A stretch of DNA of 64,000 bases from Bacteroides helcogenes P 36-108 (GTDB lineage: Bacteria > Bacteroidota > Bacteroidia > Bacteroidales > Bacteroidaceae): NCBI RefSeq assembly GCF_000186225.1, contig NC_014933.1, forward strand, positions 3,224,001 to 3,288,000. The letters run 5' to 3'. How positions within the stretch are numbered: position 1 is the stretch's first letter; each line of letters opens with the position of its first letter. Below the pieces are notes generated by a model. That model did not search any database. It had not been told where the DNA came from and worked only from the letters and a program-made list of their open reading frames with translations. Below, piece by piece: positions 55,275 to 64,000 of this stretch. A program made the position numbers and the translations under genes.

Positions 55275-56337
55275 CGGTTGCCCTGTCCGGTTTGCCTGTT
55301 CCGGTAAGCGGTATTCGTGGCACGGAAATCGTACGCTTAGGACGCCAGTAGGCCGGCAATACCCGTTCATAAACAATCTCGATATCAGTAGGAATCTGTC
55401 CTTCTACCAGCAGCACCACCATTTCCCCGAACTTCTCGTCTGGAACAGAAGTAACCAGAAATGGCGGAAGTATGTGCTGCAATAAAGCGTTCTCCACTTG
55501 TTCTGCCTGTATTTTAACTCCACCACTGTTGATGGTATTGTCCCTTCTGCCCAGAATACGAAACCGATTACAAACATCAATTTCGGCAATATCATTTGTA
55601 GTCAGTTCGTCACTGCACACACGAGGGGCATGTATAACGAGCGTACCTTCTCTGCTTAACCGGATGTCCACCTCTTTAAGCGGAGTGTACCAATCGGAAG
55701 CCATAGGTCCGTTCAGCCTGCGCAGAGCAATATGCGACAAAGTCTCCGTCATGCCGTAAGTGGACCAAACAGCATTAGGCAGTTCTTTCAATTCTCCGGC
55801 AAACCGGACATCAATAGCACCTCCACCGATAATAAGATGCTTTATCCGGCACAACTTTTTTTTCTCTCCGGGCACTTGCAGAGAATTATAAACCTGCATC
55901 GGAATCATAGCTGCAAAGACAGGAACTGCACCCGTCGCTCCCAACGGATGTCCTGAAGGGGTGACAGGCAGCAGGTCCAATCCTGCTACCAAAGCGCGCA
56001 CCACTACCATCTTCCCCGCAATGTATTTCAAAGGCATACAGAGAAGGGCCGTATCTCCCTCTTGCAATTCCAAAAAAGAACAGGTGAGGCAAGCACTTGC
56101 CATCATATGCTCTTTTTTTACCCGCAACTCCTTGGGCTGGCCGGTAGATCCCGAAGTATGGACAAGCATTGTATCCCCGGCATCAAACCATTCGGACAAA
56201 AAAGTAAAAAGCTCTCGTTTGAAGTCCGTTCCCCCCGTAAAAATATCCGACCCTTTCTCCCGGATTTCCCTCCCGGAGTAACGAATGCCCTCTATCAGAA
56301 TGGACTGCTGTTCTATATCTGTATGAAAGTTCATCAT
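55210..56337 (-). CDS. menE: O-succinylbenzoate--CoA ligase
   Basis: Activates o-succinylbenzoate as its CoA ester in menaquinone synthesis. 375 residues, short for an ANL enzyme but usual for Bacteroides MenE. P-loop MLVHTSGSTGQPKELRVKK (near 58), STYGMTETLSHIALR (near 193), RILGRRDNTINSGGVKI (near 255) and GKPDRATAK near the end. The start ATG overlaps the menC stop (ATGATGA). The 3' end runs 65 bases into the convergent MATE gene, so the tail residues after GKPDRATAK may not matter. Confidence 0.92.
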   Translation of the reverse strand: MMNFHTDIEQQSILIEGIRYSGREIREKGSDIFTGGTDFKRELFTFLSEWFDAGDTMLVHTSGSTGQPKELRVKKEHMMASACLTCSFLELQEGDTALLCMPLKYIAGKMVVVRALVAGLDLLPVTPSGHPLGATGAVPVFAAMIPMQVYNSLQVPGEKKKLCRIKHLIIGGGAIDVRFAGELKELPNAVWSTYGMTETLSHIALRRLNGPMASDWYTPLKEVDIRLSREGTLVIHAPRVCSDELTTNDIAEIDVCNRFRILGRRDNTINSGGVKIQAEQVENALLQHILPPFLVTSVPDEKFGEMVVLLVEGQIPTDIEIVYERVLPAYWRPKRTISVPRIPLTGTGKPDRATAKIVARNSCLPISCCSNDGQK

Positions 56338-57386
56338 CGCAACCAATTCAAGATATCAGGTTCTTTCTCTTCGGGATGATACCAGAGACAATCACCATTG
56401 ACATGAAGTGGACAGTATATATTATCTGTAAACAGCAATCCAGTTCCCAATCCTTGGGGCACAGAGGGATGCATGGTAGCGCACCATTGTGCAATGGCAT
56501 TCAGTCCGATATTTGACTCCAGTGCCGATGTTACCCAGAAACCAATACCTCTTTCGGTAGCCAGTTCCATCCATTCTTCCGAGCCGCTGATGCCTCCATG
56601 CAAAGAAGGCTTCAGAACGATATACTGAGGACAGATTGTCTCCAGAAGTTCTATCTTCCGTTCCCGTTTGTTGACTCCTATCAGTTCTTCATCCAAAGCT
56701 ATGGGAAGAGATGAAGAAGCACAAAGTTTCGCCATCTCCTGCCACTGACCGGCACGAATGGGCTGTTCGATAGAATGAAGGTCGAATTCAGAAAGACGGT
56801 GCAACTTTTCAAGAGCCTCCACCGGAGAAAAAGCCCCGTTGGCATCCACACGCAAGACTATCTGCCGGGGAGTAAAATGTCTGCGTATATACGCCAACAA
56901 TTCCAATTCTTTTTCAAAGTCGATAGCTCCGATCTTGAGTTTGATACAACGGAATCCTTGTTGTATCTTCTCTTCGATGCGGAGATACATGTCTTCAAAA
57001 TTTCCCATCCAAATAAGGCCATTGATAGGAATGCCTTCTTTCCCCTCACTGAAAGGGGTATGCCATAGTTGCAGGCTGCGGGCATAAAGATGTTGTAGCG
57101 CAGTTTCCAGTCCAAATAAGATGGAAGGATAAGACAGAAGTGCTTTCCGGTCTATCATCCCTCTTTCCTCCAGACGCTTGCAGGCATTCTTCAGAACAGC
57201 CTCATATTCGGGCACATCATCACAGCTTAAAGCAGGCAATGGGGCACACTCGCCCACGCCATAAGCATTATTCTCTGTATCAGTAAGAAGTATGTACCAT
57301 ACATTACGTGTGATATATACTCCGCGTGATGTGCCGGCCGGTTGCCTGAAGTGCAATTGTCTTCTTATCGTCTCTATATGATACAT
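56334..57386 (-). CDS. menC: o-Succinylbenzoate synthase
   Basis: Enolase-superfamily dehydratase that makes o-succinylbenzoate from SHCHC. 350 residues. The catalytic Lys is in FRCIKLKIGAIDFEKE (near 130), and the metal ligands are in LRVDANGAFS (near 157), HSIEQPI (near 185) and ALDEELIG (near 210). LKPSLHGGISGSEEW near 233 holds the second Lys. Between menB (21 bases) and menE (overlap). Confidence 0.93.
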   Translation of the reverse strand: MYHIETIRRQLHFRQPAGTSRGVYITRNVWYILLTDTENNAYGVGECAPLPALSCDDVPEYEAVLKNACKRLEERGMIDRKALLSYPSILFGLETALQHLYARSLQLWHTPFSEGKEGIPINGLIWMGNFEDMYLRIEEKIQQGFRCIKLKIGAIDFEKELELLAYIRRHFTPRQIVLRVDANGAFSPVEALEKLHRLSEFDLHSIEQPIRAGQWQEMAKLCASSSLPIALDEELIGVNKRERKIELLETICPQYIVLKPSLHGGISGSEEWMELATERGIGFWVTSALESNIGLNAIAQWCATMHPSVPQGLGTGLLFTDNIYCPLHVNGDCLWYHPEEKEPDILNWLR

Positions 57387-57407
57387 ACTATGATATAAGA
57401 AAATGAA

Positions 57408-58229
57408 TTACGGAAATTTGGGATAATCCTTAAATCTCGGCTTACGTTTTTCCAGAAAAGCTTTTCCACCTTCCTGTGCCTCGTCCGTCATATAATAGAG
57501 CATCGTCGCATCTCCGGCAAGTTCCTGTATTCCCGCTTGCCCGTCCAATTCTGCATTTAATCCAGCCTTAATCATACGAAGGGCAAGAGGGCTGTGTTCC
57601 ATCATTTTCTCTGCCCATTCCACTGTTTCATCTTCCAAACTGTCAAAAGGAACAACCGTATTTATCAGCCCCATATCCAACGCCTCCTGTGCAGAATACT
57701 GCCGGCAAAGGAACCAAATTTCACGTGCCTTTTTCTGACCCACAATGCGTGCCAGATAAGAAGATCCGAATCCGGCATCAAAACTTCCCACTTTGGGACC
57801 TGTCTGTCCGAAAATAGCGTTTTCGGAAGCAATCGTCAGATCACAGACCACATGCAGCACATGTCCTCCACCGATGGCATAGCCATTCACCATAGCGATA
57901 ACAGGTTTCGGCAATGAACGAATCTGTTTCTGCACATCCAATACATTCAGACGCGGCACACCATCCGTACCGATATAGCCTCCATGCCCTTTCACATGCA
58001 TATCCCCGCCACTGCAGAATGCCTTGTCTCCGGCTCCGGTCAGCACCACAACATTAACATCCGGACACTCACGGCAATAATACAGTGCATCACTGATTTC
58101 CGAAGTAGTGGTTGGCGTAAAAGCATTGCGGTAACGCGGACGGTTGATTGTGATTTTCGCTATTCCATTATAAAAATCAAAAAGTATATCCTGGTACACT
58201 TTAATCGTTGTCCATTCTCTTGTCTTCAT
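57408..58229 (-). CDS. menB: 1,4-dihydroxy-2-naphthoyl-CoA synthase
   Basis: Crotonase-fold enzyme that closes the naphthoquinone ring from o-succinylbenzoyl-CoA. 273 residues. [17 protein letters not shown] (near 71), [20 protein letters not shown] (near 112) and the catalytic-loop region [17 protein letters not shown] (near 147) match MenB. It starts 2 bases after menD. Confidence 0.95.
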   Translation of the reverse strand: MKTREWTTIKVYQDILFDFYNGIAKITINRPRYRNAFTPTTTSEISDALYYCRECPDVNVVVLTGAGDKAFCSGGDMHVKGHGGYIGTDGVPRLNVLDVQKQIRSLPKPVIAMVNGYAIGGGHVLHVVCDLTIASENAIFGQTGPKVGSFDAGFGSSYLARIVGQKKAREIWFLCRQYSAQEALDMGLINTVVPFDSLEDETVEWAEKMMEHSPLALRMIKAGLNAELDGQAGIQELAGDATMLYYMTDEAQEGGKAFLEKRKPRFKDYPKFP

Positions 58230-58231
58230 AT

Positions 58232-59902
58232 TTATTCTTTGTTTTTCAATCCGTGATAATATTCTTTCAGCAGTACCGTATCTTTCTCTTTGTCCGTAAA
58301 TACTTCCATAAGTATGGGCTTCGGCAATGCCTCGGAAGCAGCAAACTGTGTCATCGCCTCCTCTAATTTGTCTTCTCCCGTCACTTTCATATAGATAAAC
58401 CCACGTTCCTCAGCCCATCCCTTGGCAGTGGTATGATGCTCTGCAATAATAAATTCGCGAGAGCGTGCCGACTCATCCATACCCGGTAATGTATGAAAGA
58501 TCTCTCCACCTTCGTTATTCAGCAGCAAAATGCGAACATTAGCACCGTAATTTTTATTCCAAAGGGCATTCATATCATAAAAGAAACTCAAATCACCAAT
58601 GACAATAAAGTTCAATCTTTCCGAAGCGGTAGCATAACCAATAGCCGTAGAAAGCGATCCTTCTATACCATTCACTCCACGATTGCAGCAAATTTCCACA
58701 TCCGGCGAGATGGCAAACAACTGTGCGTAGCGTACCGTCGAACTGTTTGCCAAATGCAAGGCTGACGGAGACGGCAACGACCGGATGAGCTCTCCGATTA
58801 CAGAGATCTCCGAATAGGGAAGTTCCGGCTCCGGAATAGTCTTACAATAATTTTCCCACATCAATGGATAACTGATCGGCCTGTTTTCCAACAGAAAAGC
58901 AATCTTTTCTAAAAACTCAAAAGGATCCATCTCAATGACAGTGGTCAGGCAACCATATAAATCTGCTATTTTTCCATCGGCGGCAATGTGCCAGTGCTCA
59001 CGGGGTGGATGGTTGCGCAAGTATTTCTTCAACTGCTTGGATACAACGTGCCCTCCATAAGTAATCAAAATTTCGGGCGACAGTTCATTCTGCCGTTCAG
59101 ACGTCATAGAATAGATAGCAGCATCAAAATTCTTGATCGGAATACCGGGCACAGTCTGATTGCCCAAATGTTCTGCCAGCCAGGCGAAATGTTTGTAAAG
59201 CGGCTTCACATATTTCTTTTCAAACAGATAAATCAGGTTCATCTGTCCTACCACAACCATACGCTTGTTGTATTTGTTCAGACGTTCTATCAACTCCTTA
59301 TAATCGCGGTCATAAACACTCAAGCCCTGATAACGGGTAATGACACGTACCTCCGGCAACACTTTTGCCGTAAACCGGTAGATGGGTTCGGAAACAGGCA
59401 CATTGATATGTACCGGCCCTCTGCCATGATGCGTCGCTTCCAATATCGCTTCATTTATAAGCCGGTTGCAGAACCACTCATCCTCTTCTGTCTGTATTTC
59501 GGGCAAATTGACCGATGCCCTAACCAGCGAACCAAATACACCGGGTTGCGGTAAAGTCTGTCCGTCCATCTGCCCGATCCATGCTGCCGGACGATCGGCA
59601 GAAATCACGATCAACGGAACTTGCTGATAGAACGCTTCCGCCACGGCAGGATGCAGGTTCAGCAACGCCGATCCGGAAGTGCAACAGATCGCAACCGGCA
59701 CTCCGCCTTGCAACGACAATCCGATAGCGAAAAAGCCAGCACTCCGTTCATCGGTCACCGGATAACAGTTAAAATCCTCCATGTTGACCAGTGTATGCAC
59801 AATAGCTGCGTTACGGCTACCGGGACAAAGCACTATTTTCCGTACCCCGTGCGCTCTAAGCAAAGCCGCCAATTGGAGTATATTCTTCTTGTTTGAATAC
59901 AT
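58232..59902 (-). CDS. menD: SEPHCHC synthase
   Basis: Thiamine-diphosphate enzyme that joins isochorismate and 2-oxoglutarate. 556 residues. [14 protein letters not shown] (near 25) binds isochorismate; [14 protein letters not shown] (near 50) includes the catalytic Glu; [12 protein letters not shown] (near 435) is the ThDP/Mg-binding motif. Second gene of the men operon, 16 bases after menF. Confidence 0.95.
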   Translation of the reverse strand: MYSNKKNILQLAALLRAHGVRKIVLCPGSRNAAIVHTLVNMEDFNCYPVTDERSAGFFAIGLSLQGGVPVAICCTSGSALLNLHPAVAEAFYQQVPLIVISADRPAAWIGQMDGQTLPQPGVFGSLVRASVNLPEIQTEEDEWFCNRLINEAILEATHHGRGPVHINVPVSEPIYRFTAKVLPEVRVITRYQGLSVYDRDYKELIERLNKYNKRMVVVGQMNLIYLFEKKYVKPLYKHFAWLAEHLGNQTVPGIPIKNFDAAIYSMTSERQNELSPEILITYGGHVVSKQLKKYLRNHPPREHWHIAADGKIADLYGCLTTVIEMDPFEFLEKIAFLLENRPISYPLMWENYCKTIPEPELPYSEISVIGELIRSLPSPSALHLANSSTVRYAQLFAISPDVEICCNRGVNGIEGSLSTAIGYATASERLNFIVIGDLSFFYDMNALWNKNYGANVRILLLNNEGGEIFHTLPGMDESARSREFIIAEHHTTAKGWAEERGFIYMKVTGEDKLEEAMTQFAASEALPKPILMEVFTDKEKDTVLLKEYYHGLKNKE

Positions 59903-59918
59903 AATCCTTGTTCTATTA

Positions 59919-61046
59919 TCAAATGCTTAAAATATTACTCATAGTTTTCATTTTCTCCCCTGTTTCTTCCCATTCCGACTCAACTTCCGACAAGGGCAGA
60001 ATTCCACCTCCTGCATAAAGTACCGCCGCATTAGAAATGATTTCCATACAGCGCAAGTTTACATATAAATCAGTATGCCCCTCCGGATCCAACCAACCGA
60101 TAAAACCGGAATAATAACTACGGTCGTAGCCCTCATTCTTCAAAATAAACCGGAAAGCATCCTCCTTTGGCAAGCCACACACAGCAGGAGTAGGATGCAA
60201 CTCCTGCAACAAGTCTCCCAATTGATGAATATCATTCAGTAGAAAATGGAAATCCGTTTTAAGATGTACCAATTGTCCGGCACGTGCCGTATATGGTCCT
60301 TCTTCAGTCACTTCATCTCCAAACTTCAAAACTATCTGACGAACATAATCGGCCACATAGCTTTGTTCTTCCCGATTTTTCCTGTTCCATTCCATCGGCA
60401 TCACCTCATCCTTCACCGGCATAGTGCCCGCCAAGGCCACTGTATGCCATCTCTTTCCATACCCGCTTAACAGAATTTCAGGTGTACTTCCCATCCAAGT
60501 ACCCGACTTGGGAGTATGGCACAAATAAATCATCATGCGCGGATAGCTGTTGCAGGCATGGACAAATGTGCCCAATGGTGAGAAATCAGCACTAATATGT
60601 TTCATTGCCGAACGTGACAGAACAAGCTTCTGAAAACATTTTTCCCTCAAAGGAGTGATAAAATGTTCAAAAGCCTTTGTATATTGCTTTTTTTCAACAG
60701 TTTTCACTTCCGAAGGACATGTTCCGTCGCGTACATCGCAGCAAGTCTGTACAGCAGCCTTACAATCCATCAAGAAAAGCGCTTCCCTGATTTCACTCCA
60801 CCCACAAGCAGTGATGTCCGGGCGAATCACCACCAAAGGATGCTTCTCTGACCGTTGGAAAGGAGCCATGACAAATCCTTTCTTTCCATTTAAATTATGA
60901 ATATCCGCCATCTGCTCCACTTCACCCGATAGCTGCGCTATAAAATAACATTCATCAGTCCACGGCAAGCGGTACAAGGCAAAACCGAAACCGCTGCGAG
61001 TCAGGCAATCTACTAAATCTTGTATATATCTATCAGGTAGATTCAT
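59919..61046 (-). CDS. menF: Isochorismate synthase
   Basis: Opens menaquinone synthesis from chorismate. 375 residues with the chorismate-binding domain in the last 260: [13 protein letters not shown] (near 137), [21 protein letters not shown] (near 173), ALAGTMPV (near 205), [14 protein letters not shown] (near 288) and [10 protein letters not shown] (near 310). First gene of menF-D-B-C-E. menH and menA are not in the cluster. Confidence 0.94.
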   Translation of the reverse strand: MNLPDRYIQDLVDCLTRSGFGFALYRLPWTDECYFIAQLSGEVEQMADIHNLNGKKGFVMAPFQRSEKHPLVVIRPDITACGWSEIREALFLMDCKAAVQTCCDVRDGTCPSEVKTVEKKQYTKAFEHFITPLREKCFQKLVLSRSAMKHISADFSPLGTFVHACNSYPRMMIYLCHTPKSGTWMGSTPEILLSGYGKRWHTVALAGTMPVKDEVMPMEWNRKNREEQSYVADYVRQIVLKFGDEVTEEGPYTARAGQLVHLKTDFHFLLNDIHQLGDLLQELHPTPAVCGLPKEDAFRFILKNEGYDRSYYSGFIGWLDPEGHTDLYVNLRCMEIISNAAVLYAGGGILPLSEVESEWEETGEKMKTMSNILSI

Positions 61047-61088
61047 TCTGGTATTCCTTACTATGAGGCTACAAATTAATCACTTTTT

Positions 61089-61115
61089 TTTCTTATCCTT
61101 GCAAAGGATAAGAAA
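61089..61115. promoter_or_regulatory. Palindrome upstream of the men operon
   Basis: A perfect 12-bp inverted repeat (TTTCTTATCCTT, GCA, AAGGATAAGAAA), 43 bases before menF. The minus strand reads TATCCTTTGC, one base longer than a standard -7 box. The palindrome may be an operator overlapping the promoter or a hairpin for the region. The true men promoter is not clear. Confidence 0.4.
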
Positions 61116-61177
61116 CTTTCTTGTATCTATCTGACTGATAAATTGTAATTGAGAAGTAATAAGTTGTCGGTAACGAT

Positions 61178-61726
61178 TTGGTGAAAGCACTGGAATATAC
61201 TGATTATAGAAATTTTCTTTCCGTAATTTCAAAGGCTAAAATTGCGTGTGAAAATAGTAATCAAACAGTACAAGACCATTTCGTTGATGTCACCGAAAAG
61301 GTTTTTATAGGATATAATATTGAAAAACAGGCGCATACGATATTTATGACACCGTATGCTTGTTATTTAGCAGTACAAAATTCAGCCCCATCAAAAACAA
61401 TTGTCGCACAAGCTCAAACTTACTTCGCAATACAAACAAGAATTGCAGAAGTCAAACAAATGCAAGAGTATGAGCAATTGAACCGTGTACACTATGAAGT
61501 AGGCGCAAAAGTGCGACAGACAATAAAAGAGCTTGGAGGAACTATGCCCGAAAATTTGCCGACAGTTTTTTTGTCCGATCGTAAACCAACTGTCAGATTA
61601 AGTCTTGACTATTACACAATACTTATGTTTATCCATCAGGAAAAGTGCCATTATTATGAATTCGGTTATATTCCACATTATTACAATGATGACACAAAAT
61701 ATATATTTCCAACGGATTTCTCTTAA
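61178..61726 (+). pseudogene. dinD: DinD-like gene truncated at both ends
   Basis: The middle matches DNA-damage-inducible protein D: LEYTDYRNFLSVISKAKIAC, DHFVDVTEKVFIG, PYACYLAVQNSAPSKTIVAQ, AQTYFAIQTRIAEVKQ and VRQTIKELGGTMPENLPT. DinD proteins are about 270-290 residues. Here the first 20-25 residues are gone (stops lie just upstream, with only TTG or GTG as a start), and homology ends near residue 130. The last 50 residues are unlike the family and overlap a gene on the other strand. Probably not functional. Confidence 0.6.
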
Positions 61727-62032
61727 CTCTTTTGAACGAATTTTCTCAACTCTTTTTTTAAAATCGTGATATGTTTTTTTCAAATTCCGTCTTCTCGCTC
61801 GTTCCAGTATCCCCCTGTCGGATTCCAGCACCTTCCTGTATTGTTCCATCGACCTCCTGTATTCGGCGGCACAGTACTCATAGGTGGCAAGCACAAAAAG
61901 TCCAGTCATGGGTGAGATGACGAGGATATGGAGCCCGATCCACAAGTCGCCGATTCTGATGATTACGAATATCGTGAAGATTATCGTAACAATAATGGTC
62001 ATTCTTTCTAAGGACTTGTCAAATCCATTCAT
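61598..62032 (-). CDS. Hypothetical membrane protein
   Basis: 144 residues, not recognised. Two membrane segments lie close together (about 9-27 and 31-50). A long basic helix follows (YRRSMEQYRKVLESDRGILE ... RRRNLKKTYHDFKKRVEK), then a third membrane segment (about 108-133). Its last 130 bases overlap the foreign end of the dinD remnant, and the gene may itself be cut at its 3' end. It lies 29 bases after the lipoprotein gene upstream, with which it may be co-transcribed. Confidence 0.5.
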   Translation of the reverse strand: MNGFDKSLERMTIIVTIIFTIFVIIRIGDLWIGLHILVISPMTGLFVLATYEYCAAEYRRSMEQYRKVLESDRGILERARRRNLKKTYHDFKKRVEKIRSKELREIRWKYIFCVIIVIMWNITEFIIMALFLMDKHKYCVIVKT

Positions 62033-62061
62033 GTCCCGATTAAATATTTACTTCCCATAAC

Positions 62062-63114
62062 CTATTTTATTTTCAATCGCTTTCTACTTTTTTTCTTTTC
62101 TTCATTCTCTTTGACTACTTGCAGCATTTCATTTATTAATTCCACTCCATTGCGTGTATCAAAATACTTTGTCTTTTCCACCCTTTCTACCATATTTCCC
62201 CGTTTATCATATTTAAAAAGTACAATATGTTTAGACGTGTCCCAAAGACTAACGCTTCTTACCTCTTTCCCGTTCTTATAATAAGTGCTATCAATACTCG
62301 TGTAATCTCCCTGTACGAAACGCTCAACGTGAATATCAAAACCATCCGACTTAAGCTCTGTGAAACTGCTTGTGAGCTTCATGTCAGCATCGAACATAAA
62401 TTTCTTCTTTCCACTTTCTTCGACAATCGTCTTTTCGATAAGACTGACAATACCATTCTTTATACATTCATTGATAAGAGTGTCTCCTGATATTTTCTCT
62501 ATATTGCACACGATGTCATAGTCCCCGTCTGTATGGGGAATCCTTTTTTCAGCTTCTTCATAAGATAGCCCCCGAAAGAAGTAAGTGGTTCTTTTCTTCC
62601 CCGTGTCAAAATAGCATCTCACACTTTTTATTAGAATCCCGCCTCCGTCGTATTCATTCTTTTCCTCATAATCGTCGTCCTCATGCACTATATAGCCATT
62701 ATCTATGTTTCTGGCATAGAACAATTCGCGTTTGCTTTTGTCGCAATATTTCCACAATGAATAATAAACGGTATCTCCTTTGACATTCAATGTTAACAAC
62801 TCCTCCGTTTGGGGAGTACATCTCATGAACTGGGTATTTCCCGACATCTTTGACCTACTTTTTACCGTAAACTCTTCATTATTGATGTACGTATAATAAT
62901 CCGTACTTTTATCTTCAATCAAATCAATTGTTTCAGCACCTTTTTCATAACTGTGGGATATTCGGGTCATTTGTACCTCCGACAAACGATTGTTTTCATC
63001 GTACTTGTTTTCATAAGTCGTTATGGTGATTCGGTCATAAGATTCCTCTTCCGAAACTGTTTTAGTTCCGCACGCGTACAGGACAAAGACCAAAAACAAC
63101 AATTTCACTTTCAT
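62062..63114 (-). CDS. Hypothetical lipoprotein with YD-like segments
   Basis: 350 residues. Short lipoprotein signal ending VLYAC (Cys15). The mature part is beta-rich, charged, and has segments such as YENKYDENNRLSEV and FKYDKRGNMVERVEKTKYFD. These resemble YD/RHS-like or MORN-like units found in some immunity and surface proteins. I cannot name a family. A Lys-rich tail ends the protein. It has an exact -7 box at 63163. Confidence 0.6.
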   Translation of the reverse strand: MKVKLLFLVFVLYACGTKTVSEEESYDRITITTYENKYDENNRLSEVQMTRISHSYEKGAETIDLIEDKSTDYYTYINNEEFTVKSRSKMSGNTQFMRCTPQTEELLTLNVKGDTVYYSLWKYCDKSKRELFYARNIDNGYIVHEDDDYEEKNEYDGGGILIKSVRCYFDTGKKRTTYFFRGLSYEEAEKRIPHTDGDYDIVCNIEKISGDTLINECIKNGIVSLIEKTIVEESGKKKFMFDADMKLTSSFTELKSDGFDIHVERFVQGDYTSIDSTYYKNGKEVRSVSLWDTSKHIVLFKYDKRGNMVERVEKTKYFDTRNGVELINEMLQVVKENEEKKKSRKRLKIK

Positions 63115-63162
63115 TGCATATCCTTTTTAGCTGTTTATTCGTACTTTCATTTCCTTGACCGA

Positions 63163-63170
63163 CAAAAGTA
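63163..63170 (-). promoter_or_regulatory. -7 promoter element of the YD-like lipoprotein gene
   Basis: TACTTTTG on the minus strand, 48 bases before the ATG at 63114. No -33 box seen at the usual spacing in the AT-rich flank. Confidence 0.5.
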
Positions 63171-63441
63171 GCACAAATATATTATAATAAATATATTTTG
63201 CTTAAAAATATGATATATGTTTTGATTATTATAGGAGTTGAGTTAAGTATTCACGCCTGCGCTTTTAATAATTTCGCAACCACATAGCACATTATTTACT
63301 GATTTACAGTTAAATAACTTTTTATCTAAATCTTTTCGAAAGAGAAAATGCGACTATCCAATCGCATTGTATAAGAAACAGATATAGACATATCAAATAT
63401 AGTTAAAATAAAGGGAAAGTGTATTCTGTAATTCATAGTCT
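63171..63441. other. AT-rich gap without a recognisable gene
   Basis: I see no gene, RNA or clear repeat here. A short minus-strand frame at 63326-63529 looks like chance, since it overlaps the next gene in another frame. Confidence 0.4.
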
Positions 63442-63843
63442 CTACTTCGCGATAATACACACCAAGCCAAATAATATCATATCCACAGTTGTATATGCAA
63501 CAATGGTTACAAATGGATGCTTCTTCCAATTAGAATCCTTTCTTAAATTATATTCTTCAATGATTCGTTTATATCTGCCTTTATGCCAATAGTAGTAATA
63601 AATGACCGAGAAAAACGCTAAGTAAAAAACACGCCCCCAAACCTCATGAAGCAACAAAGCGTCATGCCAATAAAAGCCCAAGCACCTTAATATCCACTGA
63701 ATAATGAGTATATGTATAGCCATATTGGGTATAACCATCATCATGCCTGCCAACACAGGCAATCCGTCAAAGTTATGTGACCTCATACCCATTTTGTAGG
63801 AACAGTAAAATAAATAATCATACAGAATCATAACGCTAATCAT
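63442..63843 (-). CDS. Hypothetical membrane protein
   Basis: 133 residues, not recognised by function. Three hydrophobic segments lie at about 33-55, 70-88 and 112-131. YDYLFYCSYKMGMRSHNFDG at the start and the basic loop HKGRYKRIIEEYNLRKDSNW resemble small membrane proteins scattered in Bacteroides accessory regions. The start may be Met1 or Met5. The remaining 157 bases to the window end hold only a 31-codon frame (63860-63955, minus) that I cannot support as a gene. Confidence 0.5.
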   Translation of the reverse strand: MISVMILYDYLFYCSYKMGMRSHNFDGLPVLAGMMMVIPNMAIHILIIQWILRCLGFYWHDALLLHEVWGRVFYLAFFSVIYYYYWHKGRYKRIIEEYNLRKDSNWKKHPFVTIVAYTTVDMILFGLVCIIAK

Positions 63844-64000
63844 TCATAGATACAGAATTAATATAACTCAAATAACTCGGTACTGTCTTTAGGCATATAA
63901 AGAGCGATGAACTTAGATGCAGAGAAAACTCGCATATTAGGATACTGTTTCATTTGTTATTATTATCGTATTAATACCAACTCGTTTGTGCCTTTACGAA

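Noticed and set aside
63860..63955. 31-codon frame at the window end (minus strand)
   Set aside because: Too short, no homology I recognise, and no promoter or signal to support it.

Overview
The window looks like chromosome of a Bacteroides-type gut bacterium. The signs are TAnnTTTG-type -7 promoter elements at many genes, weak or absent Shine-Dalgarno sites, fimbrillin, FimB/Mfa2 and FISUMP-type surface lipoproteins, a cydAB operon led by a DUF4492 gene, a class 3 fructose-bisphosphatase and a menaquinone operon. Species cannot be fixed from this sequence alone. Base composition is uneven: about 33.8-42 kb is clearly GC-richer, while 25-28 kb and 61-64 kb are AT-rich.

Layout. 0-5.1 kb: a type III restriction-modification pair, with mod cut by the window edge. 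5.1-7.5 kb: a decayed winged-helix gene and a GH36 alpha-galactosidase. 8-12.3 kb: potABCD polyamine transporter. 12.3-15.1 kb: nagA, an OmpA-type lipoprotein and mtgA. 15.2-18.3 kb: DUF4492-cydA-cydB. 18.4-24.9 kb: a TolC/MacA/MacB-like export system followed by a LytS/LytTR-type two-component pair. 24.9-28.2 kb: an AT-rich cassette of two surface-type lipoproteins, a cholesterol-dependent-cytolysin-like protein and a protein-glutaminase-like deamidase, bounded by 54-bp direct repeats; one repeat ends a probable small RNA. 28.2-32 kb: gnd-zwf-pgl (oxidative pentose phosphate pathway). 32.2-33.4 kb: a dicarboxylate/amino-acid symporter.

33.5-40.2 kb: a 145-bp segment between 19-bp inverted repeats with the AAACGTTCGT core of Mpi-type invertible promoters. 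It lies ahead of a small peptide gene and a fimbrillin/FISUMP lipoprotein. An HU-like gene, a 22-bp tandem-repeat array and gmd-fcl (GDP-L-fucose synthesis) follow. 40.3-43.2 kb: acyl-CoA ligase and a repeat-containing surface barrel protein. 43.3-49.4 kb: fbp, a TrkA-C-containing exporter-like antiporter, PiT phosphate transporter with its DUF47 partner, and DedA. 49.5-53.3 kb: a fimbrial locus (FimB/Mfa2-type anchor plus fimbrillin/FISUMP protein) flanked by an amidase pseudogene and a C-terminal FISUMP fragment. 53.4-53.7 kb: Ser, Lys and Glu tRNAs. 53.9-61 kb: a MATE exporter convergent with menFDBCE. 61.1-64 kb: a decayed accessory area with a dinD remnant and unrecognised membrane and lipoproteins.

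The items most worth following are the cytolysin-like/deamidase cassette with its repeat borders, and the predicted phase-variable promoter, which appears to be in the OFF orientation here.
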